In this document: positions 9,781-19,169 of the stretch, piece by piece
Layout of the letters: each line of letters opens with the position of its first letter
Numbering within the stretch: the first letter of the stretch is position 1
Made by a program: the position numbers and the translations under genes
Notes under the pieces: generated by a model
Database searches by the model: none
The model's input: the letters and a program-made list of their open reading frames with translations, nothing else
Told to the model about the DNA's origin: nothing
DNA from: Lithodes maja
Taxonomy: Eukaryota > Arthropoda > Malacostraca > Decapoda > Lithodidae
Direction of reading: 5' to 3'
NCBI GenBank assembly: GCA_037953745.1
Contig: JBAKBP010001417.1
Span: forward strand, 1 to 64,000
DNA length: 64,000 nt

Positions 9781-11789
9781 TTAACCCTCCGACCCCGGCT
9801 AGGGAATATCGTGACTGTACTTTGTGTCCGGGGGTTTTCAGGAATTTTGGTCCCTGTTGATTCACATGTTACTCCTGAAATACATTACACAAAGTTATAA
9901 AAAAAACAGAAAAATGTAGCACAAACCTTCATGTGTAGAATGCCGTTGAGTAGAGGTCTCTAGCCCAAGTGATTGCATAATGGTGAGCGCGGGAAGTGGA
10001 GTGATTTTTATGCGTGAAAATCATCCCGCGTTCGGATGCGTCGCCTTTGCCCAGGCCCCGGCTCGGCTAACCTACTGTTTTCTTAGCCACTCGTCGCGCA
10101 AAACCTTTTACCTCCCGGAGGCGATTTTATGTATTGATAGTGATGTTATTATAGTTATTTGGAGTCCAATTATATAAAATATGTTTATTAGGCTATGATT
10201 GTAACAAATATTTCACATTTTCACTCGATACCGTAGTTTTTATGAGTAATTGAGGTAGGTTATTGTTATATTAGGCACTGATTATTCGTTATCACAGGTG
10301 TTTATTATACTTTGGCCATCTAATATTATGTCATGTGTCACTTTCACTTAGTTATATGCTTTGTAAACGTTTTATATACAATTTATTGTGTCTTTTTTCA
10401 CTTATTTATATATGTTTTCATAATACATGATTTTTTTATCACAATACACCTGTACATTGTTTTATTTCCACTTGTTGCCTATATACATACATATTGTCAG
10501 TCTTTGGTACTTTCACTATGATTATTAGTTAGTACTCCTGCTTGCTGTGGTATTCAGCAAAGCACGGTATAGTACATAGTGACACCTGGCACTCCACACA
10601 CTGCATGGTGGTCTTTTTGTGCTTCCTCGGCCTCACCTGGCTGTTCCAGCAGACATGGCACCGCCTTCTGCTAATGGTGACTCCATCTCGTTCCAGAGGC
10701 AGGTAACAGAGCTTGTGCACATTTAGATACTGTGCACACTGCAGGCGGTCCTGAACGGGGCGCCCAGGTTGTGCCACTGCCCTCTGTGGAGCTAGAGCGG
10801 GGGCAGCACGCCCACGAACTTTGGCGGCGCGCACCCTAGGGCGGCCAGGAGCGCGACGGCGCCCAGGCCCAGCCCGGCGGCCAGCCCGGCGGCCAGGGCG
10901 GCCAGGAGCACGACGGCCCTGGGCAAAGCGTCTGGGTTGAGGGTCGTCGATGTCCATAAAGTCGTCGTCATCGTCGTTGTCGTCAGAGCCGTCATCTTGC
11001 CCTGACGGTGGACCCAGGTAATCATGGCCAGAGTCATCTGTGAGGTGCCCTTCTTCTTCAGAGCCCCCCTCATAATCTCGCGGGGAACGAATGATGCGTG
11101 GGCGGCGTGTAGGTCGGCGAGGTGGGGAAGGAGTGGGTAAATAGGCCGAAAGTGGGGGGTCCTCAACCCTAGGGAGTGCTGGTGGTGGTGGGGAAGAATG
11201 GCGGGAGCCTGGGGCAACTTGGGTGGCGTGGGTAGATAAGGAAGACAATGGCGGGTCAACCTCAGCCTCCCGCTCAGCCTCACTATCATCACTTTCATCG
11301 TCATGGTCAAATCCACTAAAAAAGGCGTATCTTTCATGGATTTCGTCTAGATCGTCAAAATCTTCACTATAGTGAGACTGATAAGACTCGGAGCTATCAC
11401 TACCCAACTCATCAACACTATTTTGGCCTTCACCACGTTCATAACTCCTCAAAGCTATCTCAATACCTCCGGGAGTCAACGCATCTTGTACGTGCCTTTG
11501 CGTTAGGGCGCGACGAACATGGGCAGGCGTCGAAGGGAGCGTAGAATCGGACACAAGGGAATAACTTTTTGGGCTAGTATCCATGTTGGCGGCAGGGTAG
11601 AGACTGTTTTGGTGGCGTACATGCTGTCTGGTGGCGTCGCCTAGCGACGCCTGGTGACCACGGAGCGAAATTTTTACGCGCGCCATTCGAAAGCACACAC
11701 GCAAGCAATGGTACAGTGGTGTACCACCCGGGTTCCTCGGGCCAAAAAAAAATGGTACACACGTGTACCACCCGGGGTCTAAGGGTTAA
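9781..11789 (-). mobile_element. piggyBac element, internally deleted copy
   Basis: Bounded by TTAA at 9781-9784 and 11786-11789. Termini are TTAACCCTCCGACCCCGG and, inverted, TTAACCCTTAGACCCCGGG. It is 2.0 kb against 4.2 kb for its two relatives (37586-41789 and 44508-48726). It keeps the 3' region, both ends and an open reading frame lacking the catalytic domain. Its right TTAA is also the left TTAA of the next element (11786-12231). Confidence 0.9.
10529..11584 (-). CDS. piggyBac-derived ORF lacking the DDE domain (about 351 aa)
   Basis: The start is set at the ATG of MDTSPKS, common to all three copies; an in-frame ATG also lies upstream at about 11686. Compared with the intact relative at 45587-48538, three blocks are missing: one in the acidic N-terminal region, one in the proline-rich middle, and a large one removing the entire DDE transposase domain. 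All three deletions keep the frame. What remains is an acidic D/E/S-rich N-terminus, a basic G-R-P-rich AT-hook-like segment (APGRPGR...GRPR) and the cysteine-rich C-terminus (CHVCW...QCVEC...C). It cannot catalyse transposition. A regulatory role is possible but unproven. The large junction shows 2-bp CC microhomology near 10790. Confidence 0.75.
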   Translation of the reverse strand: MDTSPKSYSLVSDSTLPSTPAHVRRALTQRHVQDALTPGGIEIALRSYERGEGQNSVDELGSDSSESYQSHYSEDFDDLDEIHERYAFFSGFDHDDESDDSEAEREAEVDPPLSSLSTHATQVAPGSRHSSPPPPALPRVEDPPLSAYLPTPSPPRRPTRRPRIIRSPRDYEGGSEEEGHLTDDSGHDYLGPPSGQDDGSDDNDDDDDFMDIDDPQPRRFAQGRRAPGRPGRRAGRRAGPGRRRAPGRPRVRAAKVRGRAAPALAPQRAVAQPGRPVQDRLQCAQYLNVHKLCYLPLERDGVTISRRRCHVCWNSQVRPRKHKKTTMQCVECQVSLCTIPCFAEYHSKQEY

Positions 11790-12231
11790 CCCGTCGAGCC
11801 CCGGCTGATTATTAATAAATGTACACCCAGAACCCGGCCGGTTTTGATTTTTTTTTTTTATTCCAGAAACAATAGCGAATGGGTTAGGAATGAAGGAAAA
11901 ACCACGAAAACCCGATCAAAAAGCTCAAAAAATGGTCCTACAGAGCCCCCGAAAACGGATTTTACAAGAGTAAAAAATTGAAGGCAATTTCCCCAAAAAA
12001 CCAGGTTATTGCGCGCTCACGCGCACGCACATGGACTTTGAGAGTTTTCAACCATCGGCACGGTTGCGTAGGATACGTACACAGTTCCCATACAAATCTG
12101 AGCCCTCTCGAGTGGCTACACCTGAGGTTACGGTCGGAGCAATTAGGGTGACTCGTCAGACGCGTCGCTGGGGCTGTGCGTTACATACATCGCCGACGCG
12201 CCAGACGCGTCGCTGGTGCTGGACGGGTTAA
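11786..12231. mobile_element. TTAA element family F, copy 2 (446 bp)
   Basis: Same length and nearly the same sequence as 5027-5472, with TTAA ends TTAACCCGTCGAGCCCC and an inverted TTAACCCGTCCAGC-type right end. It abuts the piggyBac copy and shares its TTAA at 11786-11789. No coding capacity. Confidence 0.9.
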
Positions 12232-12364
12232 GGGAAAAAGAGCATATGGTGGACACCTCGATTTTTTTTAAATAAATGGCGTAATTTTGACAATTTTTGC
12301 CCTAAATACCAACCAATAGTGGATTAAATTATGAACAATAAGACAACAAAAATAATACTTTTTT

Positions 12365-12490
12365 CACCAACCAACTTTACTTCTAAACTCAATTAATGAA
12401 ATCAACAAATACATGTGGCACTCCAAGGACTCGAACCTAGGATACTCACACCGAAATTCCGCGCATTTATGCATTACGCTATCAAGACAG
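12365..12490 (-). repeat. tRNA-derived SINE, family S1, copy 2
   Basis: The minus strand gives a tRNA-like body with box B GGTTCGAGTCC, followed by a tail phrase ATTTGTTGATTTCATTAATT that continues through TTTAGAAGTAAAGTTGG. The same tail borders the double insertion at 18919-23147, so this copy shows what the empty target looked like. Confidence 0.65.
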
Positions 12491-12569
12491 AAAATACACC
12501 GAAAACGAGAGCAAAAATAATTGAAGACTCAAAACATCAAACTAGAAAACATAATAATAATAATAATAA

Positions 12570-14349
12570 TACAGTAAACTTCCGTTAATCCGAAGGGCAG
12601 CGGACCGGCCCTCGTTCGGATTAGTGGATTTTTCGGATTATCGGACTTTACCCCTATGAACCTGTGGCCTGACGAAAACATTGAGGCATTAGGCCACCCA
12701 AATGAAACAATGGTGCACACATATCGGCTCATATGTTCCTGAAATCACTTCAAAAGTTTACCATTGTCATTGTAGCCTATTACCTACTTCAAAACATTCA
12801 ATGGTCAAAGGAATCTGCTGATATAAACGTAAACACCATATGTCCGCATCGTCTTCTTCTTCCGTCTACTAGCGAGTTTGTCTTGCTCTTGAAGATCAGA
12901 TCAGATGTGGTTCGGGAAGTAATGCCTTAACAACGGCACTTCCCTGAGAGGTTCTTGTAATTTTCCTTTGTGATGTGCTCAGTTATATTATACAGTAGTC
13001 CCTCGTTATAGACGGCTTTTTTATAGACGGATTTGATTATAGACTGATTGCTTTATCATAGACGGATTCGACTATCGACTGACTTTAGACTGATTCGAGT
13101 ATCGACTGATATATCAACGGATTAATTGTTTATTTATATTACTCTAATATACCAACCAAAAGTGGATTAAATGATGAACAATAAGACATACAATAATAAG
13201 AAAATACACCGAAAACGAGAGCAAAAATAATTAGCCTAAAGACTTTAGGTTTTGAGTGAATCCGGATTCACCGACGATCGGAGCGTCACTTTCGACCTCC
13301 ATTTTTAATGTTATATCGACGGATTAATTGTTTATTTATATTACTCTAATATACCAACCAAAAGTGGATTAAATGATGAACAATAAGACATACAATAATA
13401 AGAAAATACACCGAAAACGAGAGCAAAAATAATTAGCCTAAAGACTAGATTTTGAGTGAATCCGGATTCACCGACGATCGGAGCGTCACTTTAGTCCTCC
13501 ATTTTTAATGTTGTCAAACAATAACAATACCAGGCAGAAACTCTGAGTCCACCCGCCTTTTACTTGCTTATTTGTGCCTGAACCTTGTATCTCTTGCGTT
13601 TATTATGGCCTCTAATGTATTCAGTGATAGACGGTGTGCCTGTGCAAAGGAAACACTTATAAGTACATAGCCTAGGATAGAGACCACGGATACTATGCGG
13701 TATCGACGGTTTTTGCTATCGACGGCATTCTTAAGAACGTAACCCCCGTCAATAACGAGGGACTACTGTATTGTATTGAAAGCACCCTTGTCTTGTTGTC
13801 TTGAAAGCACCCTTGGGACGCTCCGATCACTGAACTATAAATAGTAGCGTATCTGAACGTCTAAAGGTGCTTTTTCAAGCTCAAGGCTAATACATCCAAA
13901 GGGGCGTTTTCAAGCTCAAGACTGAATGCGCTTGCAGAAAATGCGGTGCAAGCCAGTAGCGCATCGGAGCGTCCCAAGGATGCGTTCAAGAGCAAAACAA
14001 ACTCTCTAGCAGACGATGTGGAAGAAGAAGAAGAAGAAGAAGGTGTTTACGTTTATATCAGTAGCTTCCTTTGACCATTAATCTGAATGTTTTGAAGTAG
14101 GTAATAGGCTACAATGACAATGGTAAACTTTTAAAGTGAATTCATGAACATATGATATGTGTGTGCTCCATTATGTGTCATTTGAGTGGCCTAATGCCTC
14201 AAAAAGGGGACTTTGGGACTTCTTGAAATTCGGACCAACTTCTTGAAATTCGGACCATCGGGTGAATTCGGATTTGGCCTCAAATTGAAAAACTCGGACT
14301 ATTGGGAGATTCGAATCATCGGTCGTCGGATTAACGGACTTTTACTGTA
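12570..14349. mobile_element. Tigger-related fold-back element (non-autonomous)
   Basis: Both ends carry TA followed by CAGTAAA(A)..TTCCGTTAATCC-type inverted repeats, matching the ends of the coding Tigger element at 49185-55568. The two arms (about 12570-12900 and 13970-14349) are long inverted copies of each other, so the element can fold back. It sits in a (TAA)n microsatellite. The centre is interrupted by another TA element at 12991-13770. A (GAA)n tract lies near 14022-14041. No transposase. Confidence 0.8.
12991..13770. mobile_element. TA-flanked MITE with CAGTAGTCCCTCGTTAT ends
   Basis: The left end TACAGTAGTCCCTCGTTATA and inverted right end TACAGTAGTCCCTCGTTATT flank about 780 bp. 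The interior holds a direct duplication of roughly 200 bp (about 13111-13310 and 13311-13510). The short terminal CAGT and TA target fit a Tc1/mariner/pogo non-autonomous element. Confidence 0.85.
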
Positions 14350-14506
14350 ATAATAATAAGCATGTTACTTATTTCTCATAAGCGCCAATTTTTCCGAAGA
14401 ATTCACTAGCGCTCGGAAAGAGAAAGAAAAAAGAACAAAATCAATGCATCAAAAGAAGGCTTATATACAACACACATTTAACAATCACTAGGAGTGGCAA
14501 AATAGC

Positions 14507-15772
14507 CTAAACTCTATAGCCATCTGTTATGACACCTCTCTCAAGATCATAGCTTCTCTCAAAGAGAAAAGTCTTAAGTTGTCTCTTGAAGCATTCAACA
14601 GAACTCAGTTGTCTCATGGACAGCGGCAACCTGTTATACAACCTCGGAGCCATGTAGGAGAATGACCTCTCAAAGAAAGAAGACTGCTGGAAAGCCCTTG
14701 GTTCATCAAGACGAAAAGGGTCATTGTCATGACGCACAACTACACCATGGTGTGCCGGTGGGCGCCTGAGCAGCTCCGCAAGGTACCTAGGCTCACCAAA
14801 TTTGAGAACCTTAAAAGTCACCAAACACAACTTAAATTCTATTCTTGCTCTTACTGGCAGCCAGTGCAGTTCTATGTGAAGAGATGTAGTAGGAGTTCTA
14901 GGTGGAACACCAAAAATTAATCTTGCGGCCCTGTTAAGAACAGACTGAACTTTCTTCAAAATATAATTTGGAAGACCCACCAACAGGGCATTGCAATAAT
15001 CAACACGAGAGAAGACCAAGGAGTGAACCAACGTCAGGAGGCAACGTCTGGTTATAAACGGCTTCACCAAATAGAGATTTCTGATGTGCAAGTAACAACT
15101 TTTAACTATCTGGTTTACATGCTCTTTGAAATCTAATCGGGAGTTCACATATACACCCAGATTTCGAACAGAGTTGGCCGGTCGCAGCTGAGATCCACCC
15201 ACATTGATGGAGAGGGCACCTACTATATCATCAGCTCTTCTATTTCCTCGGATGATGAGAATATCAGTTTTACCATCATTTAGTTTAAGTTTTCTCGCTC
15301 TCATCCACTTCTTGATATCAGACATCAACAATTCCATCTTACTCCGTATATCAACTATATTTGTGATTCTCACATAAATCTGGGTGTCATCTGCATAAAA
15401 GTGAAAGGTGACATTATGTGCACGAAGCAGAAGAGACAAACTGCTAATATAAATTATAAATAGGATAGGACCTAAAACTGATCCCTGCGGAACACCATAC
15501 TGCAGGGGTGTCGAGTCCGAGACCACTTGATTTACCATCACACTCTGGGATCTACCTGACAAGTACGACCCAAGAAGCAAGAGAGCGGAGTCACGCACAC
15601 CACAATCATAAAGATCACTCAATAACAACTCGTGATCCACTGTGTCAAAGGCCGCAGAGAGATCAAGCAAGACCAATAGTGAGGCCACACCATTGCAAAT
15701 GTTCTCAACTAGATCATTATGTACTCTAATCAATGCTGTTTCAGTTGAATGATGCTGTCGGTAAGCAGACAA
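14507..15772 (-). CDS. L2/CR1-superfamily LINE reverse transcriptase, 5'-truncated, frame open (421 codons)
   Basis: The protein begins inside the RT domain with YRQHHSTETALIRV, then LLDLSAAFDTVDHELLL (catalytic Asp region), YGVPQGSVLGPILF and FYADDTQIY (YADD). The C-terminal LINE segment follows (KKVQSVLNRAARLIFGV, ELHWLPVRARIEFKL, YNRLPLSMRQ). The endonuclease and N-terminus are missing, as expected for a 5'-truncated retroposed copy. The frame is uninterrupted to the stop, suggesting a fairly recent insertion. It lies inside the 9369-18427 nest. Motifs resemble L2-type elements, but exact clade needs phylogeny. The first codon is arbitrary, since the real start is absent. Confidence 0.85.
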   Translation of the reverse strand: MSAYRQHHSTETALIRVHNDLVENICNGVASLLVLLDLSAAFDTVDHELLLSDLYDCGVRDSALLLLGSYLSGRSQSVMVNQVVSDSTPLQYGVPQGSVLGPILFIIYISSLSLLLRAHNVTFHFYADDTQIYVRITNIVDIRSKMELLMSDIKKWMRARKLKLNDGKTDILIIRGNRRADDIVGALSINVGGSQLRPANSVRNLGVYVNSRLDFKEHVNQIVKSCYLHIRNLYLVKPFITRRCLLTLVHSLVFSRVDYCNALLVGLPNYILKKVQSVLNRAARLIFGVPPRTPTTSLHIELHWLPVRARIEFKLCLVTFKVLKFGEPRYLAELLRRPPAHHGVVVRHDNDPFRLDEPRAFQQSSFFERSFSYMAPRLYNRLPLSMRQLSSVECFKRQLKTFLFERSYDLERGVITDGYRV

Positions 15773-15868
15773 ACAAGTGAATGAATTTTTAATGTGATAT
15801 GGACCATCAGGGTGTACTGTAGGCCTATGCCCTATACTGTATATATCTTTTCGTGTATGGAATAAAAA

Positions 15869-16065
15869 ATCTATCTATCTATCTATTTACTCAGGCCCAA
15901 TCCCCACTTGAGTCGCCCCGACAAGACAGAGCAAGAACAGGGACAACACAAAACACAACAGAAAACAACGAACACACAAAAACAAAACACAAATTCACAC
16001 ACATCTAGGTCATCCAGGAGAAGACCCAGAACAAAACAATATATATTAATAATAATAATATAAAC
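15869..16065 (-). repeat. RTE LINE 3'-end fragment with (TAGA)n tail
   Basis: Starts with a (TCTA)n run and continues ACTCAGGCCCAATCCCCA..., matching the 3' end of the RTE at 58603-61702 and the scrap at 24945-25125. Non-coding 3' sequence only; a strongly 5'-truncated insertion. Confidence 0.75.
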
Positions 16066-16163
16066 TGCCATTGTCAAGGTGTTTCTTGCTTGGAGGCGAA
16101 ATCTGAGTGACTCAGGTGAATCAGAAATCCGAGCGTCACTTGCGCAAGCTACGTCCGCCATCT

Positions 16164-17557
16164 TTAACCCGCGGGACCCGGGCAGGTTTTCCTAAGGACG
16201 GAGGTCGTATCCGGGCAATCTGGCCGAAAAACATCTAGGCCTAGGCTACCGTATTTTTGTTGTTGTTGTTGTTGTTCCCTAAGCTGCCTGGCCGAACAGC
16301 CCCGAGTCCCTGAGGAAGGCCACGGCCACGATCGGGCTTTCCCACAGAGCTCTCATTGAGTGTAGGTTGTGTTGTTGGCGTAAGTGGTTGTGTGAAATGC
16401 AGTCTTCTATGATGTGTTTAATGGTATGGGGTGCTGTGTTACATCCCGGGCAGGCGTCGACAACGGAGTCATCCAGTCTCTTCTGATAGCTCAGGAGAGC
16501 TGGATGGTGTCCGCATCTCAGCCTGGCCAGGTGGACTCTGTCCTCGCGAGGGAGGGAGGATTCGGAAGGATGGATTTCGGGAGGTCGTGCATGCAGCTGC
16601 GTGTTGTCTGTGAGTGAGTGGATGGATTGGCGAGAGATATGAGTATGGATGTGCTTCTGGAAGTTGGTTCGGGGTGGGCAGGGAGGGAGAGAGGACAATA
16701 ATTGTGTGTGATACCGTGTGCTGGGTGTTGTTTTGATATTTCTTGGTGTCTGTGGGTGTGTTGCCATGTAGTTTAGTGGGTGGTCTTGGTTCGTGGAGGC
16801 TGCTGCCAGGAATTGAGTGCCTCTCATGTCCAGATGGTCTTTGACTTTGAGGATTTTGGTTTCTTGATGTAGATGATCTGTGGGTGCAGTAGCTGTGCAG
16901 CCTGTAATGATCTTCAGGGCTTTGTTTTGAATCGTCTGTAAGGTCTTATGATGTGTTTCAGCTAGGTTAGAAGCCCAGGCTGGGCTTGCGTATTCCATTA
17001 CTGATCTTATGTATTGTTTATATACTGTGGTGGTAGTTTCTTTGTTGTGTCCAAATTTTGTGTGAGCAAGTGACCTGAGGGCGTTAAGTCTGGGTGTCAG
17101 TTTCTTTTTAATGTTTGTGGTGTGCTGTTTGAATGTCATATGAGTATCATATGTTACTCCTAGGATTTTGGGTGTGTGTGTATGTGTTAGGGGTGTGTTG
17201 TTTATTTTTGTTTATTGTAACTGCTAGAAATTTCCCACGCATCTATAAATGTAGTGCGGTTTTCAATCTGTAGACTGGCGTTGAGTAGAGCTCTGTAAGT
17301 CAACTGGTTCAGTTGTGATGACGATTTTAGTGGAGCGAATTTTGCCGCGATGTTGACAATATCGGAGCTTTTCAGACACTAATTTCGTCTGACGTCACAA
17401 CAATAACATTGATCCGACGTCTCCTTATTGTTTTCAGAGGTGCGGTGACACAACGATCGGCTTTGTTTACATGCGTCGGACGCACGGCGTTCAGACCAAG
17501 CTGAATAGGCTTTCAAGCTTACGGATTTTAACATGCTGCCCGGGCTGGAAGGGTTAA
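16164..17557. mobile_element. TTAA element family E, copy 1, hosting a LINE fragment
   Basis: TTAA borders at 16164-16167 and 17554-17557; ends TTAACCCGCGGGACCCGGGC and, inverted, TTAACCCTTCCAGCCCGGGC. Own sequence is about 440 bp; 16258-17213 is a later LINE insertion. Shares its right TTAA with the adjoining element (17554-18038). Confidence 0.8.
16258..17213 (-). pseudogene. 2A-LINE family, 3' fragment (286 codons open)
   Basis: Nearly identical to the last part of the LINE at 19177-23135, with an open frame from 17139 to the stop at 16279 that starts at MTFKQHTTNIKKKLTP. It contains the C-terminal region with RLRCGHHPALLSY, CPGCNTAPHT and the H-x-x-x-x-x-C residues. It lacks the endonuclease and RT. 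This copy keeps the probable native stop: the frame ends ...LFGQAA just before the (AAC)n tail at 16258-16276. The 5' break is at about 17213. It shows what the 3' end of the full-length copy looked like before its 5-bp deletion. Confidence 0.85.
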
Positions 17558-18038
17558 CCCCTCCAATCCGGATGGGCTCTTGAACGCCCATAAAAACCTT
17601 GGCCCGCGCAACCCGGAAGGCCTCTTAAACACCCATGACGTCACAGCCTGTGAGCTTGGTGTGCGAGGCGTCGGTCCGACGCATGTAAACAACAGCCGGC
17701 TGGACCGACGCTCCGCATCTCCGGCCACAAGAAGGAGAGCGTCGCTTGTTCGTGTGTGCCTGTATGTTGTTAAGTATCGAAAAGTGGTGTAAAGTGGCTG
17801 TTTTGGCCATAAAGTTATCTCCAATGAAATCATCATCACAGCTCAACCAGTTGACTTAGAGAGCTCTACTTAATGCCATTCTACAGGTAAATAACACAGC
17901 TACGCTTGGGGATGCGCGGGAATGCGGGAAGCAGTCTGATTAACGAATATACGGTAGCCTAGCCTAGACGTTTTTCGGCCAAAACACCCGGGTTTCGATG
18001 AATATATATATAATACATAACCGGGGCTGGAGGGTTAA
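17554..18038. mobile_element. TTAA element family E, copy 2
   Basis: About 485 bp between TTAA at 17554-17557 and 18035-18038; ends TTAACCCCTCCAATCCGG and, inverted, TTAACCCTCCAGCCCCGG. A nearly matching, inverted copy lies at 49497-49984. It carries internal palindromic GCGTCGGTCCGACGC. No coding sequence. Confidence 0.85.
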
Positions 18039-18814
18039 TGTCATCAACACTAGCCAAGACGCTCTCAAGTCCACCCACCTTTTACTTGCATATTTGTTAA
18101 TTAAAATGTAATACTTGCAAACTAAACTCTTTTTTTAATATATATACAGTATATTTTTTGTATTACTGGGGGTATGCTAAATATGACTATGGTTTCCAAT
18201 AAAGTTTATGTGGTAAGTAATATCAACATATGATATCTGATGCCACGCGAAATGATGGGTGTCCATGTGTAATAGGTAAAAAGGGCGGATATGGCCACTT
18301 TTGGGCTCCCAAAATGCTTAACAGGAACTGTAGACACTTATTGAGAATTTTGTGTTTTTCCGACCCCCCAGCCGCGTATTAGGATTTTGGTGTATTAGGA
18401 AGGCGCGTATTAGGAGAGCTGACTGTATTTTGTACTATTATTAAACCTTTTGTGCACTGCTGGACGCGATTGTGCCCTTACAGGGATACTTACAAATCTT
18501 GTGACCACCAGGGATGTTTAGAAACCTTCAGTTAAATTACTTCAACCTCTGCAGTTGTGTTTGAGCGAGTTGTGGCCAGAAAACTAATTTTGGAGAGGTA
18601 ATTATGAGATTAAGATAATTATATTTCTGAATACTAAACGGCAACCCCTGGACCTGAAAGGGTAAATATCTTGTCAAATTGCAAATTTTAGTAAATAGAT
18701 AATCTTGACAAATAGCAGTTTCTTTATTCATGTACAATATTAAACATTTAACCAGAACGTACTTCACTTCCCAAATTTACTAATTCCTTGAACATGACGA
18801 GAGGGCATTGTCTT
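18039..18814. other. Non-coding, end of the 9-kb nest and flank
   Basis: Up to 18427 this holds remnants of the outer TA element (three GCGTATTAGGA-type motifs near 18370-18415). After that there is AT-rich sequence with no recognised repeat or gene. Confidence 0.4.
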
Positions 18815-18926
18815 GATAGGGTACCGGCGGTAATGCATAAATGCGGGGAATTTCGGTGTGAGTATCCTAGGTTCGAGTCCTTGGAGTGTGACATGTATTT
18901 GTTGATTTCATTAATTGAGTTTAGAA
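18815..18926 (+). repeat. tRNA-derived SINE, family S1, copy 3 (interrupted)
   Basis: tRNA-like body with box B GGTTCGAGTCC, followed by the tail ATTTGTTGATTTCATTAATT and GAGTTTAGAAG. The tail resumes at 23136 (TTTAGAAGTAAAGTTGG) after two retroposon insertions. Compare the uninterrupted copy at 12365-12490. Confidence 0.65.
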
Positions 18927-19165
18927 GTTGTTGTTGTTCCCCAAGCTGCCTGGCCGAACAGCCCCAAGGCCCCGAGCAAGGCCAAGGCCATAACCGAGCG
19001 CCCCCACAGAACCCTTCCTGCCGACCACAATAAAGCCTGGGTGACCGAAGCCACTCCATGGCGGGGAGCTGAGGAGGGTGCGGAAACGCCCGGGAAACCA
19101 AAGCCCCACCCAAGGACCTGTGCCCCTCAGCAATTATGAAGAGAAAGTTGAGGGGCAAAGGAAAA
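18927..19165 (-). mobile_element. Short LINE-derived retroposon (derivative copy 3, truncated)
   Basis: On the minus strand this matches 7700-7955 and 27335-27573, ending GGCTGTTCGGCCAGGCAGC then an AAC tail (GTT on plus at 18927-18937). The 5' part is missing. It lies immediately beside the full-length LINE, and both are flanked by the phrase TTTAGAAG. Confidence 0.75.
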
Positions 19166-19169
19166 ATCT

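Larger units (their letters stand above)
9369..18427. mobile_element. TA-flanked nest bounded by a 26-bp inverted repeat pair
   Basis: The left end TACAGTCAGTTCTCCCATTA at 9369 matches the inverted right end TACAGTCAGCTCTCCTAATA at 18427; over 26 bp I count four mismatches. TA borders and CAGT termini fit a Tc1/mariner or pogo-type element. No transposase of its own is visible. The interior is mostly later insertions: a deleted piggyBac, TTAA elements, a Tigger fold-back, an L2-like LINE and RTE/LINE pieces. Original element sequence remains as GCGTATTAGGA motifs close to both ends. The two ends could belong to separate copies, hence the moderate confidence. Confidence 0.55.

Noticed and set aside
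10333..10521. Hydrophobic 62-codon frame repeated at 40723-40911 and 45386-45586
   Set aside because: It lies antisense in the AT-rich 3' region of three near-identical piggyBac copies. Low complexity and no start context; likely chance.
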